64,000 nucleotides of DNA. Source: Pseudomonas sp. BGI-2 (lineage in GTDB: Bacteria; Pseudomonadota; Gammaproteobacteria; Pseudomonadales; Pseudomonadaceae). The stretch covers positions 58,823-122,822 of the forward strand of contig NZ_SISB01000014.1 of NCBI RefSeq assembly GCF_004310295.1, read 5' to 3'. Positions within the stretch are counted from its first letter, which is position 1; each line of letters opens with the position of its first letter. The notes beneath the pieces are model-generated. The model made no database searches. It was given only the letters and a program-made list of their open reading frames with translations, and had not been told where the DNA came from. This document shows, in pieces, positions 1-7,558 of this stretch. The position numbers and the translations under genes were made by a program.

Positions 1-1
1 G

Positions 2-931
2 TCCCAACGTGAGTGGCTTGCCACTCGAAACCAGTGCACTACACAGAAATGCCTCGACCAAGCAATGGTCACTCGTTTCAAGGCGATTGAAGACTTTACG
101 AGCGCCGAAATAGGGAGAAGACTGGAGTTAGAACAGCAACAGCAAATCGCCAAATCTCAAGCAGAAGACGCTGATCGCACTCGACGCAAACACGAGGCAT
201 ACGTAGCGGAAGAGCAGGCTTATCAACAGCGGCGACAGGCTGCACAACAGCAGACCGTTTATTCTCAGTCGAATACAGTCTCTGCCTCATCTACCTATCA
301 AACATCGGCCTATCAGACTGCTCAGCAACCGCAACATCAATTCGCAGAGACTCGTGAAGAAACGCTTTGGCAGCAAATATTCAGCATTTTATGGAAGTGT
401 GCGTTGATAGTAGCGGTTGTAATGTCCTGCTGGGCGGTTAAGCGGCACCGCAGAGCGGAAGCCACTATCTACAATAACTATACCGATGCAACGATCACCA
501 ATTTGCTGCCAGTCACTGGCTGGGGTATAGGCCTTCTTTGTGGCTGGCTCGGATTGCCTCATCAAGTGTACCAAGTGTGTGTAGTCACCGGGATACTGTT
601 GGCGGTATTTTTCGCAATATATACAGCAGTCAAAAGTAATCGGGGCGGTCTAAATATCTTACTAACTATTGTCGCCAAGTTAACGTTTGTATCTGTGTTT
701 TACGTGGTCATTGGATTCTTGATACTTTCATTTTTTGGTGGGGCTCGAAGAAAAGGCGAATCTCTAACGCAGGCAGAGGCCCGACGACGCAGAGAGTCAA
801 GAAATACTAGAGTTCAGATAGTCGCTGTGTCTGCGGGTTATACTTTCTTTACCGCATGGCTTTGCCGTCGGGCTGAATTTACGTCTTTATCAGAATGCTT
901 AGAACTTGACCCTGCACTATATTCTGCCTGA
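2..931 (+). CDS. LprI-like N-terminus fused to membrane protein (5' partial)
   Basis: The reading frame is open from base 2, so the gene begins before the window; the ATG at 65 is internal. The residues before it (pattern R-x-W-L-x-x-R-N-x-C...C-L-x-x-A, then R-F-x-x-I) match the end of an LprI/DUF1311 domain, a small cysteine-paired periplasmic fold first described in a mycobacterial lysozyme inhibitor. Next come a Gln-rich low-complexity stretch (about residues 20-95 from the internal Met) and three likely membrane segments (about 105-125, 150-195 and 205-230), then a basic tail. The next gene downstream is also LprI-like. Base composition is lower in GC than the rest of the window. The role is unknown; lysozyme inhibition or envelope stress are only family-based guesses. 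Confidence 0.55.
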   Translation, partial: SQREWLATRNQCTTQKCLDQAMVTRFKAIEDFTSAEIGRRLELEQQQQIAKSQAEDADRTRRKHEAYVAEEQAYQQRRQAAQQQTVYSQSNTVSASSTYQTSAYQTAQQPQHQFAETREETLWQQIFSILWKCALIVAVVMSCWAVKRHRRAEATIYNNYTDATITNLLPVTGWGIGLLCGWLGLPHQVYQVCVVTGILLAVFFAIYTAVKSNRGGLNILLTIVAKLTFVSVFYVVIGFLILSFFGGARRKGESLTQAEARRRRESRNTRVQIVAVSAGYTFFTAWLCRRAEFTSLSECLELDPALYSA

Positions 932-1028
932 CCGCCTGCGTAAGTCATTATATAGAAACATGTATGACGTTTTGATTCGAGCGTCATAAACCATAGTAAG
1001 TGTTCCGGGTTGGATTATCCACGGAGTT

Positions 1029-1038
1029 CCCCCCCCCC
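1029..1038. repeat. C10 homopolymer upstream of lprI-like gene
   Basis: Ten consecutive C residues lie about 31 bases before the ATG at 1070. They fall between possible promoter elements and the ribosome site, so length changes could alter expression. It may equally be an assembly-length artefact of a homopolymer. Confidence 0.6.
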
Positions 1039-1069
1039 GCGCTGAACATCAAAAATTGGAGTTGTATTC

Positions 1070-1498
1070 ATGCGTCATCACATTATAGCAACGGCTCTCC
1101 TTGTAGCTTTTTCCTCCCCCTCCGTATTTGCAAAAAGCGAATATTCTGCGGCATACAGTGCTTGCACTGATAAGTCAGGCGGCAACACATCCGCGCTTAG
1201 CGATTGCAGCTATGCAGAGTTAGTCAAGCAAAATGCCCGGATGGATAAGGCTTATAAGTCGGCGATTACTGTCTTACCTGTCGGGAAGATGAGGAAATTG
1301 CAAGAAGGCCAAGCTCTATGGGTGAAGTTTCGAAAGGCTGATTGCAGCATGTACTATTCCCTCACCGGAGGCACGATGGACCTTCTAGAGGGGGCGGGGT
1401 GCGAACTGAGGATGACCTTGGAGCGTGCAGACACACTGGAATGGTTTGCTGAGAATGGCGCCGGGGAAGATGAAGAGCCTGAGAGCGACGCGTTGTGA
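1070..1498 (+). CDS. Secreted LprI/DUF1311 family protein
   Basis: A 142-residue protein with a clear Sec signal peptide (cleavage near SVFA-K, residues 21-22). The mature part carries the LprI/DUF1311 layout: four cysteines (in SACTD, SDCSY, ADCSM and GAGCEL), a helical pair with Q-x-x-W near the centre and a C-terminal helix ending at EWF, then an acidic tail. Family members are periplasmic and the founding member inhibits lysozyme; whether this one does is not visible. It follows the other LprI-like gene by 138 bp with its own weak ribosome site (GGAGTTG) about 12 bases before the ATG. A run of ten C residues lies about 30 bases upstream. Its terminator is at 1553-1592. Confidence 0.6.
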   Translation: MRHHIIATALLVAFSSPSVFAKSEYSAAYSACTDKSGGNTSALSDCSYAELVKQNARMDKAYKSAITVLPVGKMRKLQEGQALWVKFRKADCSMYYSLTGGTMDLLEGAGCELRMTLERADTLEWFAENGAGEDEEPESDAL

Positions 1499-1552
1499 GT
1501 ATTAGCCTGCAATAACAAGCGTCCAGCTCGCTCACTCAGATGAATGAAACGT

Positions 1553-1592
1553 AAAAGGCCCCGCCTGAGAGATTCAGAGCGGGGCCTTTTTT
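1553..1592. terminator. Bidirectional Rho-independent terminator
   Basis: A perfect 8-bp stem (GGCCCCGC at 1557-1564 with 1579-1586) has A4 on its left side and T6 on its right. It can stop the LprI-like gene on the + strand and the tRNA transcript on the - strand. Confidence 0.85.
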
Positions 1593-1667
1593 GTTCGTGC
1601 TGCTGTCACGCTGCTGTCACCGTTTCGGCGTCGGTCGAGACAGCGTTGCGTAACCTATTGATTTATA

Positions 1668-1744
1668 TGGTGCACCAGGCGGGATTCGAACCCACGACCA
1701 CTGCCTTCGGAGGGCAGTACTCTATCCAGCTGAGCTACTGGTGC
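1668..1744 (-). tRNA. tRNA-Arg (anticodon CCG)
   Basis: On the minus strand the segment folds as a full cloverleaf: a 7-bp acceptor stem (GCACCAG pairing with CTGGTGC), a D arm with AGCTGGATAGAG, an anticodon arm with 7-base loop CTCCGAA (anticodon CCG, reading CGG), a T arm with GGTTCGAATCC, and an encoded CCA at 1668-1670. Its 3' end points to the lower-GC stretch at 1-1500, the usual side for island integration. Two tandem copies of GCTGCTGTCAC sit at about 1600-1621 just beyond the 3' end. Confidence 0.95.
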
Positions 1745-2093
1745 AAGCGGGCGCCATGATACTCATATGCACCGCGGGCGTCCATGCTGCTGAATCGACT
1801 GTGGTTTTCGCAACCGTAACAACCGTTTGCTACGTTGATCAGAAAAATTAGGCAAATGCGCCGTTTTCGTTCTTTTTTTCGAACAGAGTCTTGTCCTTTA
1901 GGCGCTTTGATCCTACGATCCGTTTGAGATTTCAAACGCTCTTGTCTGGGTGCTGAACCGCACGAGTTTCGAACAGTGCGCTATTTATGTGCTTCAGCCC
2001 GGTGAATGATTTCCCTGACGGCAGCCTTTAAGGCGCCTTTCTACAATCATAATTCGCTCCGCGCTTGCCGCGGTGCTGTTAAGGAAAGCCGAC
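1745..2093. other. Intergenic region between tRNA-Arg and gabD
   Basis: No gene is visible in these 349 bases. The stretch must hold the promoter of the tRNA (minus strand) and of gabD (plus strand). The A/T-rich part at about 1840-1900 contains a T7 run flanked by GTTC and GAAC, but no convincing terminator or sigma54 site. Confidence 0.5.
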
Positions 2094-3536
2094 ATGCAGC
2101 TTAAAGACACCCAGTTGTTCCGCCAGCAAGCCTTTATCGATGGCGCTTGGGTTGATGCGGACAATGGTCTGACGATCAAGGTCAACAACCCGGCAACGGG
2201 CGAAATTCTGGGCACTGTGCCGAAAATGGGCGCTGCCGAAACCCGCCGTGCAATCGAAGCCGCTGACAAAGCGCTGCCGGCCTGGCGTGCACTGACCGCC
2301 AAGGACCGTGCGAACAAGCTGCGTCGCTGGTTCGAACTGATCATCGAAAACCAGGACGACCTGGCTCGCCTGATGACAATGGAACAGGGCAAGCCATTGG
2401 CCGAAGCCAAGGGCGAAATCGTTTACGCCGCTTCCTTTATCGAGTGGTTTGCCGAGGAAGCCAAGCGCATCTACGGTGACGTGATTCCGGGCCACCAGCC
2501 AGACAAGCGCCTGATCGTGATCAAGCAGCCAATTGGCGTGACCGCTGCAATCACCCCGTGGAACTTCCCGGCCGCGATGATCACCCGTAAAGCCGGCCCG
2601 GCCCTGGCCGCCGGTTGCACCATGGTGCTCAAGCCTGCTTCGCAAACCCCATTCTCCGCATTCGCTCTGGCTGAACTGGCCCAGCGTGCCGGCATTCCTG
2701 CCGGTGTGTTCAGCGTTGTGACCGGCAGCGCCGGCGACATCGGCAGCGAGCTGACCAGCAACCCGATCGTGCGTAAATTGTCCTTCACTGGCTCGACCGA
2801 AATCGGTCGTCAGTTGATGGCTGAATGCGCCAAGGACATCAAGAAAGTGTCCTTGGAACTGGGCGGCAACGCGCCGTTCATCGTGTTCGACGACGCGGAC
2901 CTGGATAAGGCCGTCGAAGGCGCGATCATTTCCAAGTACCGCAACAACGGCCAGACCTGCGTCTGCGCCAACCGTCTGTACATTCAGGATTCGGTCTACG
3001 ACGCGTTCGCCGAGAAGCTGAAAGTGGCCGTGGCCAAACTCAAGATCGGCAACGGTCTGGAAGAAGGCACCACCACGGGTCCGCTGATCGACGAAAAAGC
3101 CGTGGCCAAGGTTCAAGAACACATTGCTGACGCGATCAGCAAAGGCGCAACCGTTCTGGCGGGTGGCAAGGTCATGGAAGGCAACTTCTTCGAACCGACC
3201 ATCCTGACCAACGTGCCGAAGAACGCTGCCGTGGCCAAGGAAGAAACCTTCGGTCCATTGGCGCCGCTGTTCCGCTTCAAAGACGAAGCCGAAGTGATCG
3301 CGATGTCCAACGACACCGAGTTCGGTCTGGCTTCGTACTTCTATGCTCGCGACCTGGGTCGTGTGTTCCGTGTGGCGGAAGCCTTGGAATACGGCATGGT
3401 CGGCGTCAACACCGGGTTGATCTCCAACGAAGTCGCGCCGTTCGGCGGCATCAAGGCGTCGGGCCTGGGCCGTGAAGGCTCCAAATACGGCATCGAAGAT
3501 TACCTGGAAATCAAATACCTCTGCCTGGGCATCTAA
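2094..3536 (+). CDS. gabD: Succinate-semialdehyde dehydrogenase [NADP+]
   Basis: GabD oxidises succinate semialdehyde to succinate with NADP+, the last step of GABA catabolism in the cytoplasm. The 480-residue product has the full aldehyde dehydrogenase fold: PWNF (N157), the glutamate motif LELGGN (E255) and the catalytic cysteine in NNGQTCVC (C289). The length fits the family (about 480). I chose the ATG at 2094 because AAGGAA lies 7 bases upstream and the product starts MQLKDTQLF as in other pseudomonads; a start at 2073 would add seven residues with no ribosome site. gabT follows after 197 bp, so the two may be co-transcribed or separately promoted. Confidence 0.96.
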   Translation: MQLKDTQLFRQQAFIDGAWVDADNGLTIKVNNPATGEILGTVPKMGAAETRRAIEAADKALPAWRALTAKDRANKLRRWFELIIENQDDLARLMTMEQGKPLAEAKGEIVYAASFIEWFAEEAKRIYGDVIPGHQPDKRLIVIKQPIGVTAAITPWNFPAAMITRKAGPALAAGCTMVLKPASQTPFSAFALAELAQRAGIPAGVFSVVTGSAGDIGSELTSNPIVRKLSFTGSTEIGRQLMAECAKDIKKVSLELGGNAPFIVFDDADLDKAVEGAIISKYRNNGQTCVCANRLYIQDSVYDAFAEKLKVAVAKLKIGNGLEEGTTTGPLIDEKAVAKVQEHIADAISKGATVLAGGKVMEGNFFEPTILTNVPKNAAVAKEETFGPLAPLFRFKDEAEVIAMSNDTEFGLASYFYARDLGRVFRVAEALEYGMVGVNTGLISNEVAPFGGIKASGLGREGSKYGIEDYLEIKYLCLGI

Positions 3537-3733
3537 GCTCGAAGGGATAAGCCCGGCAAGGCATTGCTTCAAACGCAAAGGGCACGAGAGCGCTGACCCT
3601 TTGCGTGCTTCAAACGGAATTTTCTCTGTGGCCGGGAACGCTGTGGCAGTCGATCATCGCATGCTGCCGTAGTTGCCTCCCCGCCGCATTTTCCTTGAAC
3701 CACACCGCCCGATGAGCGGTGAATGAGGACTTT

Positions 3734-5011
3734 ATGAGCAAGACTAACGCATCCCTGATGAAACGCCGCGAAGCCGCTGTACCACGCGGTGTTGGCCAGA
3801 TTCACCCGATCTTCGCCGAGTCCGCGAAGAACGCCACCGTGACCGATGTTGAAGGTCGCGAGTTCATCGACTTCGCCGGCGGCATCGCCGTGCTGAACAC
3901 CGGTCACCTGCACCCGAAAATCATCGCCGCCGTGACCGCGCAGCTGAACAAGCTGACCCACACCTGCTTCCAGGTACTGGCCTACGAACCGTACGTAGAG
4001 CTGTGCGAAAAAATCAACGCCAAGGTGCCAGGTGATTTCGCCAAGAAAACCCTGCTGGTGACCACCGGTTCCGAAGCCGTTGAAAACGCCGTGAAAATCG
4101 CCCGTGCCGCCACTGGCCGTGCCGGCGTGATCGCGTTCACCGGCGCTTACCACGGTCGCACCATGATGACCCTGGGCCTGACCGGCAAAGTCGTGCCTTA
4201 CTCGGCCGGCATGGGCCTGATGCCAGGCGGCATCTTCCGCGCGCTGTACCCGAACGAACTGCACGGTGTGAGCATCGACGATTCGATCGCCAGCATCGAA
4301 CGCATTTTCAAGAACGACGCCGAGCCGCGTGACATCGCTGCCATCATCATTGAGCCGGTTCAGGGCGAAGGTGGTTTCTACGTCGCGCCGAAAGAGTTCA
4401 TGAAGCGTCTGCGCGCTCTGTGCGACCAGCACGGCATCCTGTTGATCGCTGACGAAGTACAGACCGGCGCTGGCCGTACTGGCACCTTCTTCGCCATGGA
4501 ACAGATGGGCGTTGCTGCCGACCTGACCACCTTTGCCAAATCCATCGCTGGCGGCTTCCCGTTGGCCGGTGTTTGCGGCAAAGCCGAATACATGGACGCC
4601 ATTGCTCCAGGCGGCTTGGGCGGCACCTACGCCGGTAGCCCGATCGCTTGCGCCGCGGCCCTGGCCGTGATGGAAGTGTTCGAAGAAGAGCACCTGCTGG
4701 ACCGCTGCAAGGCAGTTGGCGAGCGTCTGGTCACTGGCTTGAAAGCCATCCAGGCCAAGTACCCGGTCATCGGCGAAGTCCGTGCCCTGGGTGCGATGAT
4801 CGCGGTCGAGCTGTTCGTCGACGGCGACAGCCACAAGCCGAACGCTCCTGCAGTGGCATCGGTGGTGGCCAAGGCTCGCGACAAGGGTCTGATCCTGCTG
4901 TCTTGTGGCACTTACGGCAACGTTCTGCGCGTCCTGGTACCGCTGACTTCGCCGGACGAGCAACTGGATCAAGGTCTGGCAATCATCGAAGAGTGCTTCT
5001 CGGAGCTCTGA
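3734..5011 (+). CDS. gabT: 4-aminobutyrate aminotransferase
   Basis: GabT moves the amino group of GABA to 2-oxoglutarate, giving succinate semialdehyde for GabD. It is a 425-residue class III PLP aminotransferase: the PLP-anchoring TGSEA motif is near 111-115, the aspartate D240 lies in IADEVQTG, and the PLP lysine K269 is in TFAKSIAGGFPL. The length matches E. coli GabT (426). The ATG at 3734 follows GAGGACTTT; an in-frame ATG at 3719 lacks a better site. The gene ends before a strong terminator at 5037-5062. The whole GABA shunt pair is present and no key residue is missing. Confidence 0.96.
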   Translation: MSKTNASLMKRREAAVPRGVGQIHPIFAESAKNATVTDVEGREFIDFAGGIAVLNTGHLHPKIIAAVTAQLNKLTHTCFQVLAYEPYVELCEKINAKVPGDFAKKTLLVTTGSEAVENAVKIARAATGRAGVIAFTGAYHGRTMMTLGLTGKVVPYSAGMGLMPGGIFRALYPNELHGVSIDDSIASIERIFKNDAEPRDIAAIIIEPVQGEGGFYVAPKEFMKRLRALCDQHGILLIADEVQTGAGRTGTFFAMEQMGVAADLTTFAKSIAGGFPLAGVCGKAEYMDAIAPGGLGGTYAGSPIACAAALAVMEVFEEEHLLDRCKAVGERLVTGLKAIQAKYPVIGEVRALGAMIAVELFVDGDSHKPNAPAVASVVAKARDKGLILLSCGTYGNVLRVLVPLTSPDEQLDQGLAIIEECFSEL

Positions 5012-5036
5012 TTGCCAAGTGTGACCTGATCGACAA

Positions 5037-5062
5037 AAAGCCCGCTTAGGCGGGTTTTTTTT
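5037..5062 (+). terminator. gabT terminator
   Basis: The stem CCCGC (5041-5045) pairs with GCGGG (5050-5054) around loop TTAG, followed by T8 and preceded by A5. The next open frame begins only 7 bases after the T run. Confidence 0.9.
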
Positions 5063-5068
5063 CGCCTC

Positions 5069-6139
5069 TTGAAACAGGCAGCAAATCCTTACGACCTGGT
5101 GATCGTCGATTGGGAGCTGCCTGGCGTCGATGGCCTGAATGTTTTGCGCAATGTGCGTCAACGCAAACGTAATCCGCCGCTGCCCTTCATTCTGATGAGC
5201 AGCCGCAACGACAGCGCCAGCGTGCGCGAAACCTTGCCCCTGGCGCCCACGGCGTATCTGACCAAACCCCTGGACATGGAAGACCTGACCCATCGCCTGC
5301 AAGAGTTGCTGGTGAATGCCGGAGAGGAGGTTGCCTGCGAGGTGCCAACGTTGGCGCCCGGCATGACCTTGTCGGTGTACCTGGAGCGTCGCCGTGAACT
5401 GGCGGAGGGTGCGCCGTTGATGACCGACGTGCAGGTGGCGATCAAGCGCAGCCTTAATCCCAATGGCCTTGATCTGACCCGGTTGGGAGACGAAATCCGT
5501 ACCGATCCGCAAATCACCGCCGTGCTGATCGCCGCGGCCAACAGTGCGGCTCATCACCTGGGTGACGCCGTACAAACCCTGTCCCAGGCACTGCATCGCT
5601 TGGGCACAGGGCAAAGCATGAACCTGATTCTGGGGCTGGCGCTCAAGCGCAGTGCCCGGCTCAGCGATCCGTACCTGGCGGACTACGCCGAGCGTTTCTG
5701 GGAGTTGTCGCTGCACACCGCCGAATACGCCCGCACGCTGGCGCGCTTGCTGGACCTGGATCAGGAGCGCTGCTATTGCGCGGGCATGCTGCATTGCCTC
5801 GGCGACCTCGCTTTGCTGAGGTGTTTGCAGGAATGGAAGCAGGCCGGTGGCGAGCTGGATGAATGGGAGGAGGTGGGAGAGGCCTTGGCCGACTTCGGCG
5901 CGGCCTACGGTTCAGCGCTGCGCACCCGTTGGCGTCTGCCGCTTGAGTTGCGAGAGCTGATTGCCGCGGTCTACCAGCTCGGTGGCGGGGTTTTCTCCCG
6001 TGAAGCGCTGGTGATGAACATTGCTGCGCAATTGGCGCGTCTGACCGAGCATGAGGGCATTGAGGCATTGGCCAAGTGCCGGACCGCGCGGTTGCTTAAG
6101 ATCGGGTTGCCGGAATTGATGCGCCTGCGCAAAAAGTAG
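5069..6139 (+). CDS. Receiver-HDOD protein lacking the first part of its receiver domain
   Basis: The product (356 residues from a TTG at 5069) starts inside a response-regulator receiver: YDLVIVDWELPG holds the phospho-acceptor aspartate (D14), followed by the Ser switch in LMSSRND and the Lys in YLTKP. An HDOD domain (about residues 110-310) fills the rest; HDOD proteins are non-catalytic HD-like signalling proteins that act in c-di-GMP and stress pathways. A full receiver has about 40 more residues, including the acidic pair that binds Mg2+. The frame closes at a TGA at 5027-5029 and the intervening codons run through the gabT terminator, so the missing part is not hidden upstream. No ribosome site is visible at the TTG. 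It is probably a decayed or 5'-deleted gene; a sequencing error would not explain the missing bases. Confidence 0.6.
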   Translation: MKQAANPYDLVIVDWELPGVDGLNVLRNVRQRKRNPPLPFILMSSRNDSASVRETLPLAPTAYLTKPLDMEDLTHRLQELLVNAGEEVACEVPTLAPGMTLSVYLERRRELAEGAPLMTDVQVAIKRSLNPNGLDLTRLGDEIRTDPQITAVLIAAANSAAHHLGDAVQTLSQALHRLGTGQSMNLILGLALKRSARLSDPYLADYAERFWELSLHTAEYARTLARLLDLDQERCYCAGMLHCLGDLALLRCLQEWKQAGGELDEWEEVGEALADFGAAYGSALRTRWRLPLELRELIAAVYQLGGGVFSREALVMNIAAQLARLTEHEGIEALAKCRTARLLKIGLPELMRLRKK

Positions 6140-6153
6140 ACTTCACACGAAAC

Positions 6154-6249
6154 CCTTGTGGGGGCGAGCTTGCTCGCGATGAGGGAATAACATTCAGCAT
6201 TGATGTTGGCTGAGAGTCCGCTATCGCGAGCAAGCTCGCTCCCACAGGG
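6154..6249. repeat. REP doublet (REPIN-like)
   Basis: Two inverted copies of TGTGGGGGCGAGCTTGCTCG and its mate lie about 45 bases apart between the ends of the HDOD and cyclase genes. This is the TGTGGGAGC..GCTTGCTCGCGA class that recurs through the window. Confidence 0.85.
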
Positions 6250-6273
6250 TTGGTGTTGAATTTGGTGCTGGGG

Positions 6274-7263
6274 TCATCCGGAAATGATGCGGTTCTTGCC
6301 CTGTCGCTTGGCTTCATACATCGCGGCATCCGCGCGAGCGAACACGCTGTCGAGGGAATCGTCCTCCGCGGTCAGGCTGGTCAAGCCTTGGCTGACGGTG
6401 ATGCCGAACGTCTGGTCGTCATGGCTGAAGCTCAATTGCTGAATCTGCCGTTGCAGGCGTTCGGCGACTTGCATGGCCATGTCGGGTGCGCATCCCGGGA
6501 ACACCGCTGCGAATTCCTCGCCACCGATCCGCCCGAAAAAATCCCCCCGGCGTAAGGCGGCACGACCGCTCTCGGCGATTCGTTGCAATACGTTGTCGCC
6601 GGCTTGATGGCCGTAAGTGTCGTTGACCACTTTGAAGTCATCGATGTCCAGCAACAGGAACGCCATCGGCGCGCCTTGCTTGCGCGCCTGTGCAAACTCG
6701 CGCTGGGCGCATTCGAAGAAGTGTCGGCGATTGCTGCTTTGCGTCAGCACGTCGGTGGTCGCCAGGCGCTGCAGCTCGGCTTCCATCCGTTTCTTTTCGG
6801 TGATGTCTTCGGCAATACCGACGATGATCACCGGTTGGCCCGGCTCGGCTTGACGGTTGATGAAGCATTTGTCGCTGAGCCAGCGGACCTGGTCGTCGGC
6901 GGCGATGATGCGGTATTCGCGGTCTTCAACGGCGCCTTTGACCAGTACTTCAGCCAGGCTGCGCTCGGCGTAATCCAGGTCATCGGGGTAAATACTGTCG
7001 CGCCATTCGTTGTAGTCGGACAGCAACAGGCCTGCGGAACGGCCAAAAATCCGCTCATAGGCCGGGCTGACGTAGAGCACCTGACGGGTTTCCCAATTGA
7101 ATGCCCAAAGCACCGCGTTCACGCTCACCAGCAGGGAGCTGAACAGCTGCTCGCGTTCGCTCAGGCGCGCCACTTCGCCCTGTGCATGCATGAGCGCCAT
7201 CAGGGTTTGAGCGGCGTCCGGCCACTGAGGAGGGGATGAGTCTTGTGGGTTTTTGGGGACCAT
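6274..7263 (-). CDS. PAS-GGDEF diguanylate cyclase
   Basis: The protein (329 residues from ATG 7263) should make cyclic di-GMP from two GTP. A PAS/PAC sensor region spans about residues 40-158 (YVSPAYERIFGRS, then IVGIAEDITEKKRMEAELQ). The GGDEF domain follows (about 165-325), with an intact GGEEF (247-251) and the inhibitory I-site RRGD (238-241) at the right five-residue spacing, so activity with product feedback is expected. There are no membrane segments, so it is likely cytoplasmic. A TTG at 7278 would add five residues; neither start has a strong ribosome site. Its signal is unknown. It lies downstream of desA on the same strand, 295 bp away. Confidence 0.85.
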   Translation of the reverse strand: MVPKNPQDSSPPQWPDAAQTLMALMHAQGEVARLSEREQLFSSLLVSVNAVLWAFNWETRQVLYVSPAYERIFGRSAGLLLSDYNEWRDSIYPDDLDYAERSLAEVLVKGAVEDREYRIIAADDQVRWLSDKCFINRQAEPGQPVIIVGIAEDITEKKRMEAELQRLATTDVLTQSSNRRHFFECAQREFAQARKQGAPMAFLLLDIDDFKVVNDTYGHQAGDNVLQRIAESGRAALRRGDFFGRIGGEEFAAVFPGCAPDMAMQVAERLQRQIQQLSFSHDDQTFGITVSQGLTSLTAEDDSLDSVFARADAAMYEAKRQGKNRIISG

Positions 7264-7414
7264 CGGGACAAATCTCAAAGAGCGTACGCCGCTCGGAATT
7301 CGAAAGCGGCTACAGCAAAGCCCGCCGGGTGGCGAAGTGTCTTTGAGATAGAGGATTTGGAGATTGGTTCCCGCCCTTTGGGGCGCGGGAGCTTGCTCCC
7401 GCCGGGCGGTACTG

Positions 7415-7445
7415 GCGACGCGTTTTTTCAGTTAAAACGCGTCGC
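7415..7445. repeat. 12-bp perfect inverted repeat in desA/cyclase gap
   Basis: GCGACGCGTTTT (7415-7426) pairs perfectly with 7434-7445 around a 7-base loop. It has no T run on either strand beyond the stem, so it is not a classical terminator, though it may protect the 3' end of the desA transcript. The rest of the 295-base gap holds a REP-like palindrome (GCGGGAGCTTGCTCCCGC near 7385-7402), a short tandem ACTTACGGCG x2 (about 7450-7470) and no gene. Confidence 0.6.
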
Positions 7446-7558
7446 AGGACTTACGGCGACTTACGGCGACTTCGTCGCCGAACGGGGCGATGCGGCGTTC
7501 CGATAAATCCCCTCACCACAAACAAGCCCCATTGCCGCAGGGACGCCGATCAGCAGGG

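Noticed and set aside
2079..3578. A 499-codon minus-strand frame opposite gabD
   Set aside because: Same antisense artefact; gabD on the plus strand is complete and conserved.
3569..5794. A 741-codon open frame on the minus strand opposite gabT and the HDOD gene
   Set aside because: It mirrors the codon bias of GC-rich genes on the other strand (gabT has clear family motifs), has no recognisable domain, and no ribosome site.
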